From Woeseiaceae bacterium (GTDB taxonomy: Bacteria; Pseudomonadota; Gammaproteobacteria; Steroidobacterales; Woeseiaceae), in contig JAJFKS010000017.1 of the NCBI GenBank assembly GCA_021773115.1, positions 186,001 through 250,000 of the forward strand: a stretch of DNA of 64,000 nt, read 5' to 3'. The notes under the pieces are model-generated. The model was not told where the DNA came from. It saw nothing but the letters and a program-made list of their open reading frames with translations, and did no database searches. Of this stretch, positions 45,336 through 58,072 are shown piece after piece. The translations under genes and the position numbers were made by a program. The stretch's first letter is position 1. Each line of letters begins with the position of its first letter.

Positions 45336-46265
45336 GTGAAAAAGCCAGTGATTCTGCTGATGGGGCCGACGGCGTCGGGCAAGACCGAACTCGCAATCAG
45401 CCTCAGCAAACGCTTTCCCTGCGACATCATCAGCGTTGATTCCGCACTCGTTTATCGCGGCATGGATATCGGAACTGCGAAACCGGACACCGAGACCTTG
45501 CGCCGTGCGCCGCACCAGCTAATCGATATTCGCGATCCCGAGGAAAATTACTCGGCCGGCGAATTTGTCCGTGACGCGCGCAAAGCAATCGATACAAGTC
45601 TGGCGAATGGCCGGATTCCGCTGCTCGCCGGGGGCACGATGATGTACTTTCGCGCGCTGACCAAAGGCATGGCCGATCTGCCGCCCGCGGATGTGGCGCT
45701 TCGTGCGCAAATCGATGAGGAGGCAGCGCTAAGCGGCTGGCCGGCCATGCACTTAGCGCTCGCCTCGGTTGATCCGGACGCCGCGGCGCGGCTGAACCCG
45801 AATGACAGTCAGAGAATTCAGCGGGCTTTGGAAGTGTTTCGGCTCAGTGGCAAACCAATCAGTGAGTGGCAAGGTGCGGGCCCCGGGGTCTCACAGGACT
45901 TCGAATTTATCAGGATCGCCCTAAAGATTGAGCCGCGGGCTGTTTTGCACCAGCGGATTGAGCAGCGACTGGATCAGATGATTGCCAGTGGATTCGCCGA
46001 TGAAGTCGTCTCGCTGCGTTCACGCCCAGGCCTCAGTCGCGACAGTTCCTCTATGCGTTCAGTGGGTTACCGGCAATTCTGGGCTTACCTCGACGGCGAC
46101 TATTGCGCGGTCGAGGCGAGGGACAGGGCCCTTTTTGCCACGCGCCAGCTGGCTAAGCGCCAGCTGACCTGGCTTCGATCCGAAAATGAGGTGTTTGCAC
46201 AGGATCCGCTTGAAGCGGACGCGATCGGCTCCATATCGAGTCATCTGGCGCAACATCTGGGCTGA
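45336..46265 (+). CDS. miaA: tRNA dimethylallyltransferase
   Basis: This 309-residue enzyme modifies A37 of tRNAs reading UNN codons. P-loop GPTASGKTELAI, DSALVYRGMDIGTAKP and the DMAPP-site QRIQRALEVFRLSGKP are all family marks. The start is GTG 45336, 9 bp after mutL. The 120-bp gap to hfq is longer than elsewhere in the cluster and may hold a promoter. Confidence 0.97.
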   Translation: MKKPVILLMGPTASGKTELAISLSKRFPCDIISVDSALVYRGMDIGTAKPDTETLRRAPHQLIDIRDPEENYSAGEFVRDARKAIDTSLANGRIPLLAGGTMMYFRALTKGMADLPPADVALRAQIDEEAALSGWPAMHLALASVDPDAAARLNPNDSQRIQRALEVFRLSGKPISEWQGAGPGVSQDFEFIRIALKIEPRAVLHQRIEQRLDQMIASGFADEVVSLRSRPGLSRDSSSMRSVGYRQFWAYLDGDYCAVEARDRALFATRQLAKRQLTWLRSENEVFAQDPLEADAIGSISSHLAQHLG

Positions 46266-46385
46266 AATCCACAACGATGTGCTAGACTTTTCGAACGCTT
46301 AGGCTGAATTCTGCGATGGGCAAACCGGCGCCACCGGACTGCGGAATTTAACAAGAGATAAAATCAAGAATAAGGAGACCCAATC

Positions 46386-46634
46386 ATGGCTAAAGGGCAA
46401 ACGTTACAAGACCCATTCCTCAACATACTGCGAAAGGAAAAGGTCCCGGTTTCCATCTACCTCGTAAATGGCATCAAATTACAGGGTCAAGTGGATTCAT
46501 TTGACCAATTCGTGGTCCTACTGAAGAACAGTGTTAATCAGATGGTATACAAGCATGCAATTTCGACTGTCGTGCCGTCCAGAAATGTTCGCCTTCCAAT
46601 GCCGGATGACGACGATGGAGAAGGCGACGAGTAA
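46386..46634 (+). CDS. hfq: RNA chaperone Hfq
   Basis: This 82-residue Sm-like protein has Sm1 [27 protein letters not shown] and Sm2 [12 protein letters not shown]. The N-terminus [13 protein letters not shown] is classic. The C-terminal tail is short and acidic (DDDDGEGDE), unlike the long E. coli tail. AAGGAG lies 8 bases before the ATG. It pairs small RNAs with their mRNA targets. Confidence 0.98.
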   Translation: MAKGQTLQDPFLNILRKEKVPVSIYLVNGIKLQGQVDSFDQFVVLLKNSVNQMVYKHAISTVVPSRNVRLPMPDDDDGEGDE

Positions 46635-46669
46635 ATTTGCAGAGATGCTGCCTCGGCGGGAGGTGGTAT

Positions 46670-47989
46670 TTGTTTGAACGACCGCAAAGTGGCGAGCGAG
46701 CAATACTTGTCCATGCGAGTCCCGACGGCCTACCTGAAAAGTCCGAACGCGAGGAGTTTGCCGAGTTGGCAATTTCAGCGGGCGCCATCATTGCCGCTGA
46801 GCTGCTTTCAACTCGAAAACGCCCGGATCCGCGCTATTTCATTGGCAAGGGAAAAGTCGAAGACCTGAAAGCGCTGATTCAGCAAAATGATGCTGAACTG
46901 GTGATTTCCTGTGCGTCGCTTAGTCCGAGTCAGGAACGCAACCTGGAACGTGAACTCAAGTGCCGGGTGTTGGACCGTGCGGGTCTGATCCTCGATATCT
47001 TCGCACAACGCGCACGAAGTTTTGAGGGCAAGCTGCAGGTGGAACTGGCACAACTCAAGCACCTGTCAACACGACTGGTTCGAGGCTGGACCCACCTTGA
47101 ACGGCAAAAAGGTGGTATTGGCCTTCGCGGACCGGGTGAGACGCAGCTGGAAACGGACCGCCGCCTGATTGGAAACCGGATCCGGCAGTTGAACGAGCGC
47201 CTTGAAACAGTCGACACGCGGCGCGCCATGAATCGCCGCAACCGTATGAAGGCCGAGACACCAACCGTCGCCCTGGTTGGTTATACCAATGCGGGCAAGT
47301 CGACGTTGTTCAACGCGCTGACGGATGCCGGGGTTTACGTTCAAGACCAGTTGTTCGCAACACTGGATCCGACAGTACGACGGCTCGATCTTTCGGATAG
47401 CGAGCATGTTGTGCTGGCCGATACGGTTGGATTTGTTCGCGATTTGCCGCATGAACTGGTTGCCGCGTTCAAATCGACGTTGCAGGAAGCGCGCGAAGCT
47501 GATCTGATCCTGCACCTGATCGATGCCAGTGATCCAAATCGCTGGCAACGTGTGCGGCAGGTGAATTCGGTTCTGAAACAGCTGGATGCGGATCAGGTGC
47601 CGCAAATTCGGGTGTACAATAAAATTGACAAGCTGGATCGAAAGCCACGCGTGACCAATAATCACGAAGGCGGTGGGCGAGCGGTGTGGCTGTCGGCAGT
47701 AAGCGGAGAAGGCCTGCCGATGCTTAAGGACGCGATTGCAAACCGATTGCGCCAGAAAAAGACATATCGAAGGATTCGCCTTGCGGCCGCGCAGGGACGG
47801 CAACGCGCCAAACTTTTTGAGCTTGGGGCTGTCCTTAAGGAGGCCATCGGTGAAGATGGTAGCTGGACACTCGATCTGCGCTTGTCGGAAAAGGACTTGC
47901 GACGATTTCTAAAGAATGAAAATCTAACGGACGAACAACTGGAGCCGACGCCCGATCTGGCGGCGGCAGCAACTGCAGCAAACGAGTAG
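46670..47989 (+). CDS. hflX: Ribosome-associated GTPase HflX
   Basis: This 439-residue GTPase rescues stalled ribosomes. The start TTG 46670 (LFERPQSGERAILV) has GGGAGG 6 bases upstream, so it is preferred to the TTG at 46637. The N-terminal domain has RPDPRYFIGKGKVEDL; the linker has RGPGETQLETDRR; G1 is GYTNAGKSTLFNAL and G3 is ADTVGFVRDLPHELVAAFKSTL. The tail after about residue 420 is Ala-rich. It is part of the hfq-hflXKC run. Confidence 0.95.
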   Translation: MFERPQSGERAILVHASPDGLPEKSEREEFAELAISAGAIIAAELLSTRKRPDPRYFIGKGKVEDLKALIQQNDAELVISCASLSPSQERNLERELKCRVLDRAGLILDIFAQRARSFEGKLQVELAQLKHLSTRLVRGWTHLERQKGGIGLRGPGETQLETDRRLIGNRIRQLNERLETVDTRRAMNRRNRMKAETPTVALVGYTNAGKSTLFNALTDAGVYVQDQLFATLDPTVRRLDLSDSEHVVLADTVGFVRDLPHELVAAFKSTLQEAREADLILHLIDASDPNRWQRVRQVNSVLKQLDADQVPQIRVYNKIDKLDRKPRVTNNHEGGGRAVWLSAVSGEGLPMLKDAIANRLRQKKTYRRIRLAAAQGRQRAKLFELGAVLKEAIGEDGSWTLDLRLSEKDLRRFLKNENLTDEQLEPTPDLAAAATAANE

Positions 47990-48001
47990 AAGTAAAAACC
48001 T

Positions 48002-49150
48002 ATGGCTAATAATGAACCCGGCAATGGTCGCGACCCGTGGAAACGGGACGACGATCAACCAACCGACCTCGATCAAATTGCGCGTTACTGGCAAAAGCGC
48101 TTTGAAGGCATTCTCGGCAAGGGCCGAAGTGGTGGCGGTGGCGCCGGTGGTGCCGGCGGCGCCGGCGGAATTGCGCTCGTCGTTTTGCTCGCGATCGCCT
48201 GGGCACTGAGCGGCTTGTATCGTGTCGATGAAGCCGAGCGCGGTGTTGTGCAGCGCTTCGGCAAACACGTGCCGGTTTCGAGTACCCAGCCGGTAACGAT
48301 GCCTGGACTGCGCTGGCACTGGCCATTTCCGATCGAGACAGTCGACGTGGTCAACGTCCTCGAGGTCAATGATTTCAATTTCTCAAAGGAAATGTTGACG
48401 GCAGATGAATGGTACGTATTCATCGACATTGCGGTGCAATATCGCCGGACGGATCCGGTCAAGTACAGCTTCGAGGTCGAAGATCCCGACCAGACATTGA
48501 ATGATGTAACGGAAAGCGCGTTACGGGGTGTAGTCGGCACGAGTACGCTGGCGTCGCTGATTGGTGAACGTCGCGAAGAAATTCCGGCACGCACCATGGT
48601 CGAGCTGCAGGAGACACTGCTGACCTATGGTGCCGGGCTGACGGTGACGTCAATCAACATCAACTCGGTTAATTATCCGTCGAGTGTTGAAGATGCGGTC
48701 GCCGACACGCAACGCGCCAGAAATGATCGTGATCGCTATCAGCTTGAAGCCGAAAAATATGCGAATGACATTGTGCCTCGAGCCCGCGGACAAAGTCAGC
48801 GAATATTGCAGGATGCCGAGGCCTACCGGGAGCGGGTTATTGCCGGCGCAGAAGGTGACGCCGCGCGATTCGAGGCCCTGCTGACAGAATATACGAAGGC
48901 CCCTCGTGTAACTCGAGATCGCCTGTACCTCGATGCAATCGAAGAAGTCTACGGTCGCTCCGCCAAAGTAATTTTGGATAGCGAAGGTAGCGGAAACCTC
49001 TTGTATCTGCCTGTAGAACAATTGATGAAACGTGCTGGTACTTTGCCCCTCGACACTTCGGGCAGCAACGTTGACGGCAGCGATGGGACCAACCCACAAA
49101 CAGTCAATGATGGACGAACCGACAATCGCGACCGGAGGGTGCGTCAATGA
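48002..49150 (+). CDS. hflK: FtsH regulator HflK
   Basis: This 382-residue SPFH-domain protein has a hydrophilic N-terminus with a Gly-rich linker (SGGGGAGGAGGAGG), one membrane helix (about 56-77) and an SPFH domain beginning YRVDEAERGVVQRFG. A long helical region follows (about 235-310). With HflC it forms the membrane cage around the protease FtsH. The start is ATG 48002. The gene overlaps hflC by ATGA. Confidence 0.95.
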   Translation: MANNEPGNGRDPWKRDDDQPTDLDQIARYWQKRFEGILGKGRSGGGGAGGAGGAGGIALVVLLAIAWALSGLYRVDEAERGVVQRFGKHVPVSSTQPVTMPGLRWHWPFPIETVDVVNVLEVNDFNFSKEMLTADEWYVFIDIAVQYRRTDPVKYSFEVEDPDQTLNDVTESALRGVVGTSTLASLIGERREEIPARTMVELQETLLTYGAGLTVTSININSVNYPSSVEDAVADTQRARNDRDRYQLEAEKYANDIVPRARGQSQRILQDAEAYRERVIAGAEGDAARFEALLTEYTKAPRVTRDRLYLDAIEEVYGRSAKVILDSEGSGNLLYLPVEQLMKRAGTLPLDTSGSNVDGSDGTNPQTVNDGRTDNRDRRVRQ

Positions 49151-50019
49151 AAAACCAGAGCTTTAATGTAATTTTGATTTTTGGCCTGATCGCCGTAGGC
49201 GTCGGCCTGTCCGCGTTTACCGTTAATGAGCGAGAACTCGCGATCAAGCTTCGTGTTGGTCAGGTCGTGGCATCCAATTACGAACCCGGATTGCACTGGA
49301 AAATTCCGGTTTATGAAACGGTGCAAAAGTTTCCAAGCCGTATACTCAAGATTGATGACGCGCCACAGGAAGTGTTCACGCTTGACCGGCAGAACATGAC
49401 AGTCGACTTCTTCGTGCAATGGCGCATTGTCGATGCTGTTAAGTTCTATACATCGACGGGTGGCTCGCAACAGGAAGCCGTTGCACGACTTCGTGAAATT
49501 ATTCGCAACTCGGTGGTGACGGAATTCGGTAAGCGATCAACGCGCGAGGCGATTTCAGTGCAGCGCGTCGAGTTGATGCGCGATATGCTTGCGCTGGCCA
49601 TCCCGACAGCGGAAGGCCTTGGTGCGGAACTTGTGGATTTTCGTGTTAAGCAGGTGGAATTCGTTGCCCGGGTTCGTGAATCCGTTTACGAACAAATGCG
49701 AGCGGAGCGAGCGCAGCTGGCAACCGAAACGCGTGCACAGGGTCAGGAGGCGGCCGAGCTCATTCGTTCCACGGCCGATAAAAATCGTACGGTCATATTG
49801 GCGAACGCCAATCGCGAGAGTCAGATCATTCGTGGTCAGGGTGACGCCCGGTCTGCCGAGATATACGCCAATGCGTATAACAAGGATGCTGAGTTTTATG
49901 CCTTTTATCGAAGTATCGACGCCTATAAGAATTCGATCGGCAATCCCGGCGATTTGCTCGTGCTCGACCCCAACAACGAGTTTTTCCGCTACCTCAATCA
50001 GTCAGGCGGGAAACGATAG
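49147..50019 (+). CDS. hflC: FtsH regulator HflC
   Basis: This 290-residue SPFH protein has one N-terminal helix (FNVILIFGLIAVGVGLSAF), then FTVNERELAIKLRVGQV and the conserved MRAERAQLATETRAQGQEAAELIRSTADKNRTVILA helix. It is the partner of HflK. Its TAG stop overlaps the ATA codon at which the following DUF2065 frame would begin, so the next gene is probably translated by coupling. Confidence 0.96.
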   Translation: MKNQSFNVILIFGLIAVGVGLSAFTVNERELAIKLRVGQVVASNYEPGLHWKIPVYETVQKFPSRILKIDDAPQEVFTLDRQNMTVDFFVQWRIVDAVKFYTSTGGSQQEAVARLREIIRNSVVTEFGKRSTREAISVQRVELMRDMLALAIPTAEGLGAELVDFRVKQVEFVARVRESVYEQMRAERAQLATETRAQGQEAAELIRSTADKNRTVILANANRESQIIRGQGDARSAEIYANAYNKDAEFYAFYRSIDAYKNSIGNPGDLLVLDPNNEFFRYLNQSGGKR

Positions 50020-50204
50020 CCACCGAAATATTTACGGCGCTGGCGCTGGTTCTCATTATTGAGGGCATGCTGCCATTCATCTCGCCGAAAAAATATCGGG
50101 AGTTGGTAGCGCAAATCGCACAGCTGGGCGACAATCAGATCCGGACAATTAGTCTGGTTGTGATGATCGTTGGGCTATTGACCTTGTTTCTGATCCGTAA
50201 CTAG
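50016..50204 (+). CDS. DUF2065 (YjeT-like) small membrane protein, non-canonical start
   Basis: The 62-residue frame (IATEIFTALALVLIIEGML... to GLLTLFLIRN) matches DUF2065/YjeT with two helices and the linker PFISPKKYRELVAQIAQLGDNQIR. YjeT sits at this place in E. coli, between hflC and purA. No ATG, GTG or TTG is in frame before the first helix; the first in-frame ATG is codon 18, inside that helix. The likeliest start is ATA at 50016, overlapping the hflC stop as ATAG. A frameshift from hflC or another non-AUG codon is possible. Confidence 0.72.
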   Translation: MATEIFTALALVLIIEGMLPFISPKKYRELVAQIAQLGDNQIRTISLVVMIVGLLTLFLIRN

Positions 50205-54207
<4,003 letters not shown>

Positions 54208-54589
54208 ATTTGAAACCGTCGCATCTTGTAATGCCCCTATAATAACCGCTCTCACCACTTCGCGGCCCGTATACGTTCGACATTTTCTGAAACTACTCTG
54301 TTTGACATTCAAAGTGGGCGCGGGTGCCCTTAAATCCATCAAAATGCACAGATTTGACCCCTCGACGATCCGCACGATCGCTGCAGCATCCGGCTGCGCA
54401 ATCCGATCCGCTGGCGTCAGAAACCCGTTGGCTGCTATCACTGAGTTTGATCGCCGCGGTGGACATGTGTCAAAGCGTGCGAACAAATGGCCGATGAGTT
54501 CTCTGAGGTACTGCAGAAGGATACGCTAGCGACACACTTACAGGCGCTGTGATAGGCTCATCGCAAAACAAGAAGAGGGGAGTCTGTTC
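54208..54589. other. 382-bp non-coding stretch, possibly with a decayed ORF
   Basis: This lies between divergent genes. Near the start of the secreted-protein gene, 54237-54245 carries an AT-rich patch (TATAATAA) that could be a -10 on either strand. The plus strand from about 54358 to 54534 shows two short coding-like phases in different frames: one ending LSLIAAVDMCQSVRTNGR, the other ending EFSEVLQKDTLATHLQAL. This suggests a frameshifted small gene, but it may be chance. No RNA gene or repeat was recognised. The SD AGAGGGGAG for the OPT gene ends the region. Confidence 0.4.
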
Positions 54590-56305
54590 ATGAGCGATAC
54601 CAGTGTTGGTCGCCCGTATCCGGAGTTAACCTGGGTTGCACTCATCGTCGGCTGGTTTATCGGTGTGATACTCGCCGGTGCTATCGGCTATGCGGCATTG
54701 GTACTCGGCTTTTCGATCGAAGGCTCAGAACTCGCCGCCATTCTCGGCTTCGGCATTCTACGCGGTATCTTCGGCCGCAAGAGCATCGTCGAAAACAATA
54801 TTGTGCAAACCATCGCCAGCGGTGTAAACGGCGCGTCGTCGGGAATGATGTTTTCGGTACCCGCAATATTTCTGCTCGGTTTTGGTGATCGTTTCGATCC
54901 CGTTCTTCTAACCTTCGGTTGTATCGCCGGTGCCTATCTCGGAATCGCATTCATCATTCCGCTTCGCAAGCACATGATCGACTACGAACGCCTGACTTAT
55001 CCCGGCGGCGTTGCAGTTGCGACGATTCTAAAATCGCCAGGGGCCGGCGTGCGCAAGGCGATGGTTCTACTGATTGCAGCTGCGATCAGCGCCGGTGTGC
55101 ATGTCGCCACAATAAAAACCGGTGTAGACAACTGGAATCTTGGCGCGATCCTCAACATGCCGCAATACATGAACGGCATCTGGTACTTGTCGTTAATGAC
55201 GATCGGTGTGGGCTTCATTGCGGGGCGCGGGGGTGTCGCATTCATTATCGGCGGCTTCGTGGCCTACTGGTTCATATCGCCATTGCTGTCTGTCACCGGC
55301 AGTTTCCCGGCGGATGCCGCTGGCGATGTCATCAACACGCCAGGGCCGCTTCGCCTTTTGCTGTATCGTCCCCTGGGGATTGGCATGCTGATCGGTGGCG
55401 CGATCATGGGCGTCATTCTGGCTTTCCCGTTGATCAGCAGTGCGATTCGCTCCATGCAAAAAGCGTCAAAGGTTGCCACATCAGCCTCGAATGACGAGCT
55501 ACCAATCAAGCTGCTGTATTTCGCCATTGGCGGCGCGCTTATCTTGCTGACGTTCATGGCCGTGACCTCGGTTGAGTCGGTGGGTCTCGGTCGTGGCATT
55601 TCGATGGCATTGATGGGGACGCTGTGGATCTGGATGTCAGGCATCATCCTTTCGGAAGCCATCGGCCGCACGAATTGGTCGCCGTTGTCGGGCATGACAC
55701 TCGTTGGTATCACGCTGCTGATCATCGTCACACACGGAATGGAACGAGGCGACTCAATCGTCGCGGCGATCATGGTGGGTGCAGCAACGAGTGTTGCGAT
55801 GTCGCAGGCGACCGATTTGATGCTGGATCTGAAGACGGGATACCTCGTTGGCGCGACGCCGCGCATGCAACAAATCGGACAATTCGCCGGCGCATGGCTG
55901 GGCCCAATCGTCGTTATTGGTGTGATCTTTGTACTGCAGAACGCGGAAGGCTATGGACTGGGTAGCGAAAAGCTGCCGGCACCACAGGCGCAGGCTCTGG
56001 CAAGTACGATCGACGGTATTATGGGCGGCGATGTGCCAATGCAGAAATATGCCGCTGGCGCGATTCTCGGCGGAATTTTGTCGGCCCTGATGGGTGGTTT
56101 GGGCATCACGGTTGGCCTCGGCTTTTACCTGCCGTTCAATATTGTACTGACCTACTCGTTGGGAACACTGGCGCGCGAATTGAGTGATCGCGTCAAAGGC
56201 AAGACCTGGAGCGAGGAGGTCGGCATTCCCATTGCCGCCGGCCTGATTGTGGGCGAGGCCCTTGTGGGTGTCGGCAATGCGGCAATAATCGTAGCAACTT
56301 CGTAG
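54590..56305 (+). CDS. OPT family oligopeptide transporter
   Basis: This 571-residue protein has about 14-16 helices. N-terminal PELTWVALIVGWFIGVILAGAIGYAALVLGFSI and the conserved FIIPLRKHMIDYERLTYPGGVAVA place it in the bacterial OPT family (peptide or metal-chelate uptake). It is at the short end of the family. The strong SD AGAGGGG lies upstream. The gene at 56321 begins 15 bp later and is probably in the same transcript. Confidence 0.88.
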   Translation: MSDTSVGRPYPELTWVALIVGWFIGVILAGAIGYAALVLGFSIEGSELAAILGFGILRGIFGRKSIVENNIVQTIASGVNGASSGMMFSVPAIFLLGFGDRFDPVLLTFGCIAGAYLGIAFIIPLRKHMIDYERLTYPGGVAVATILKSPGAGVRKAMVLLIAAAISAGVHVATIKTGVDNWNLGAILNMPQYMNGIWYLSLMTIGVGFIAGRGGVAFIIGGFVAYWFISPLLSVTGSFPADAAGDVINTPGPLRLLLYRPLGIGMLIGGAIMGVILAFPLISSAIRSMQKASKVATSASNDELPIKLLYFAIGGALILLTFMAVTSVESVGLGRGISMALMGTLWIWMSGIILSEAIGRTNWSPLSGMTLVGITLLIIVTHGMERGDSIVAAIMVGAATSVAMSQATDLMLDLKTGYLVGATPRMQQIGQFAGAWLGPIVVIGVIFVLQNAEGYGLGSEKLPAPQAQALASTIDGIMGGDVPMQKYAAGAILGGILSALMGGLGITVGLGFYLPFNIVLTYSLGTLARELSDRVKGKTWSEEVGIPIAAGLIVGEALVGVGNAAIIVATS

Positions 56306-56320
56306 AAACGGAGAGGACTG

Positions 56321-56857
56321 ATGAAAAATTTCGGCTATTTTCTGGTTGCTGCCGGATTCCTTGGCGGTGCATTTGCCACGTCACTGGACGTTGATAACGT
56401 TAACTGGATGCTTTTCGGAACGACGGCGGTCGCGGCCGCAATCGGCTTGTTTATCTACAAGCGGCAGGTAAACGCATTGGCTCGATCTGACACGGTCCTG
56501 GAGTCAAACCGCACGGAACTACGCGAGTCGATAGCCAATATCGTAAAGGACCTCAGCGAGCTGAACGAAGATGGCCTGACAAAAGGTGCTGTGCTGCGTG
56601 ACCGGATTGATCTCAAGCTTCGCGAAGACCTGCGACGTTTCGCCGATGCGCGTGAAAGTATGGTGCATTTGTTCGGCCTACAGACATACGCCGATATCAT
56701 GAGTCATTTTGCGACGGGCGAACGCTACATCAATCGTGTCTGGTCGGCGTCAGCGGACGGTTATGACGAAGAGGCAGAAGCCTACCTGAAGCGAGCAGCA
56801 GGACAGTTTGACGAGGCGAAACAGCAACTCCTGAAGGCGGCGGAGAGTATTGCCTAG
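56321..56857 (+). CDS. Two-helix membrane protein with a helical domain, OPT partner
   Basis: This 178-residue protein has two N-terminal hydrophobic segments (about 4-22 and 29-46) and then a soluble, highly charged alpha-helical part (LRESIANIVKDLSELNEDGLTKGAVLRDRIDLKLREDLRRFADARESMVHLFGL). I do not recognise a named family. A good SD (GGAGAGG) lies upstream. Being 15 bp after the OPT gene suggests a shared function, such as an accessory subunit. It may form a coiled coil. Confidence 0.7.
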   Translation: MKNFGYFLVAAGFLGGAFATSLDVDNVNWMLFGTTAVAAAIGLFIYKRQVNALARSDTVLESNRTELRESIANIVKDLSELNEDGLTKGAVLRDRIDLKLREDLRRFADARESMVHLFGLQTYADIMSHFATGERYINRVWSASADGYDEEAEAYLKRAAGQFDEAKQQLLKAAESIA

Positions 56858-57010
56858 AGACGAATATTACGGGTGCAGGATTTGATTTTGCAGGCGAGGC
56901 GCCGAACATCTACAGGAACCCGGAAGACGACAAAATGAACCTGTGGGGACAGACCGGGCTGCGGGGCAAGACTGCCAGCTTCATACACAAATACCGCTTA
57001 CCGGAATAGT
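56858..57010 (+). pseudogene. Short coding-like remnant
   Basis: One frame is open with no usable upstream start and reads ...GFDFAGEAPNIYRNPEDDKMNLWGQTGLRGKTASFIHKYRLPE before TAG at 57008-57010. The composition looks like protein rather than chance sequence. It may be the tail of a lost gene. It lies between the OPT partner and the convergent NERD gene. A similarity search would settle it; I know of no match. Confidence 0.35.
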
Positions 57011-57024
57011 GAGGTCTGCGCTGG

Positions 57025-57888
57025 CTAGGTGCGAGCGCAGCGTGCGGTGAGTTCCTGGTGCAACAAGTTGACGTCTTCATTCATCAGGTGGTCGGTATTG
57101 TCATTCCAACCACTTAGCATGGCAATCGTTCGCTCATTAACGAGCAGGTGCTGGTCATTGGATTGCTCGCCAATTTCCCAACCAGGAATCGCGATCACCG
57201 ATCTGACACGGACTTTGTGCCCGAGAAGTTGGCGGAATTCTTTTTGCAATCGGGCCGCCTTGGCGCTGAGTCCAACGATTGGCAGGTCGACCATGTCGTT
57301 CGCAAACTCGATATGGTTTTCACGTAATCGTACGTGAGTGGGTCGTGAACAGCGACGTGCGACGACGTTAATTGCATACAAGCCTTTCTGCCCAATAATA
57401 ACGTGGTCGACGACGCCGGCTGAAGTTGCCACATCGTGAAACACTCGCGTCCCGCTAGCCGAAAGTTGCTGCAGTTGGTGACCGATCGCAACATCGGCGT
57501 CATGCTGGAACCGGACTTGATGTTGTGCGAGCGCAGTTTTTACGAGCCGATAGGCCGCATAGACACCAACGAGTGTCAGGAAGCCGAGTTGGCCATAGAG
57601 TTGCCAGGACGGATAGCCGGTGAACAGATGTTGGGCTTGAAGTACATACGCGGCAACGAACAGCACCGCAAAGACCAACGCACCGCTGAGATAGATCGCT
57701 TTCGATTGGGCAAGGCGATCAAGCTCATCACGAAATCGTTGCGCCGCTTCATGCATGATGCGATCTGAGAAACTTGGTGTGGAGCCAATGGTTCGGCTCA
57801 CGGCGCTCCAGGTTTTGGCAATCAGCAAGAAGATAATAGTGCTCGCCAATGCGACGGTTGCCGCACCGCTGATTGCTTCAAGATCCAT
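57025..57888 (-). CDS. Membrane-anchored NERD-domain protein
   Basis: This 287-residue protein has one N-terminal helix (about 8-28), two more at about 67-84 and 100-118, and then a NERD (nuclease-related) domain beginning VGHQLQQL-like DVAIGHQLQQLSASGTRVFHDV, followed by VVDHVIIGQKGLYAINV. The Asp of DHVIIG is kept, but the following ExK pair of active NERD/PD-(D/E)xK folds is not seen (INVVARRC). It may bind rather than cut nucleic acid. It is divergent from the DUF2799 gene across 184 bp that holds a CRP-like site. Confidence 0.82.
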   Translation of the reverse strand: MDLEAISGAATVALASTIIFLLIAKTWSAVSRTIGSTPSFSDRIMHEAAQRFRDELDRLAQSKAIYLSGALVFAVLFVAAYVLQAQHLFTGYPSWQLYGQLGFLTLVGVYAAYRLVKTALAQHQVRFQHDADVAIGHQLQQLSASGTRVFHDVATSAGVVDHVIIGQKGLYAINVVARRCSRPTHVRLRENHIEFANDMVDLPIVGLSAKAARLQKEFRQLLGHKVRVRSVIAIPGWEIGEQSNDQHLLVNERTIAMLSGWNDNTDHLMNEDVNLLHQELTARCART

Positions 57889-57948
57889 CTATCCGACTCC
57901 GCATTCCATGGCTGCTCATTGAGCGTAGCCCCGGTTCATCGACGACTC

Positions 57949-57964
57949 TGTGACGGGTGTCACA
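57949..57964. promoter_or_regulatory. CRP-type binding site
   Basis: TGTGA-N6-TCACA is a perfect match to the CRP/Vfr consensus core. It lies 109 bp before the DUF2799 gene and 61 bp before the NERD gene, so it could control either. No CRP gene is in the window. The half-site TGTGA recurs at 57971-57975. Function is inferred from the match alone. Confidence 0.55.
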
Positions 57965-58072
57965 TTGTGCTGTGACCGAGTCGGGTCTACTTCAATTTTT
58001 TAAGCTCCGGTTCAGCCAGGCGGATGTATCTATGGGAGCATATTTTGCGAACAGCTTTGACCGGAGTACGTC

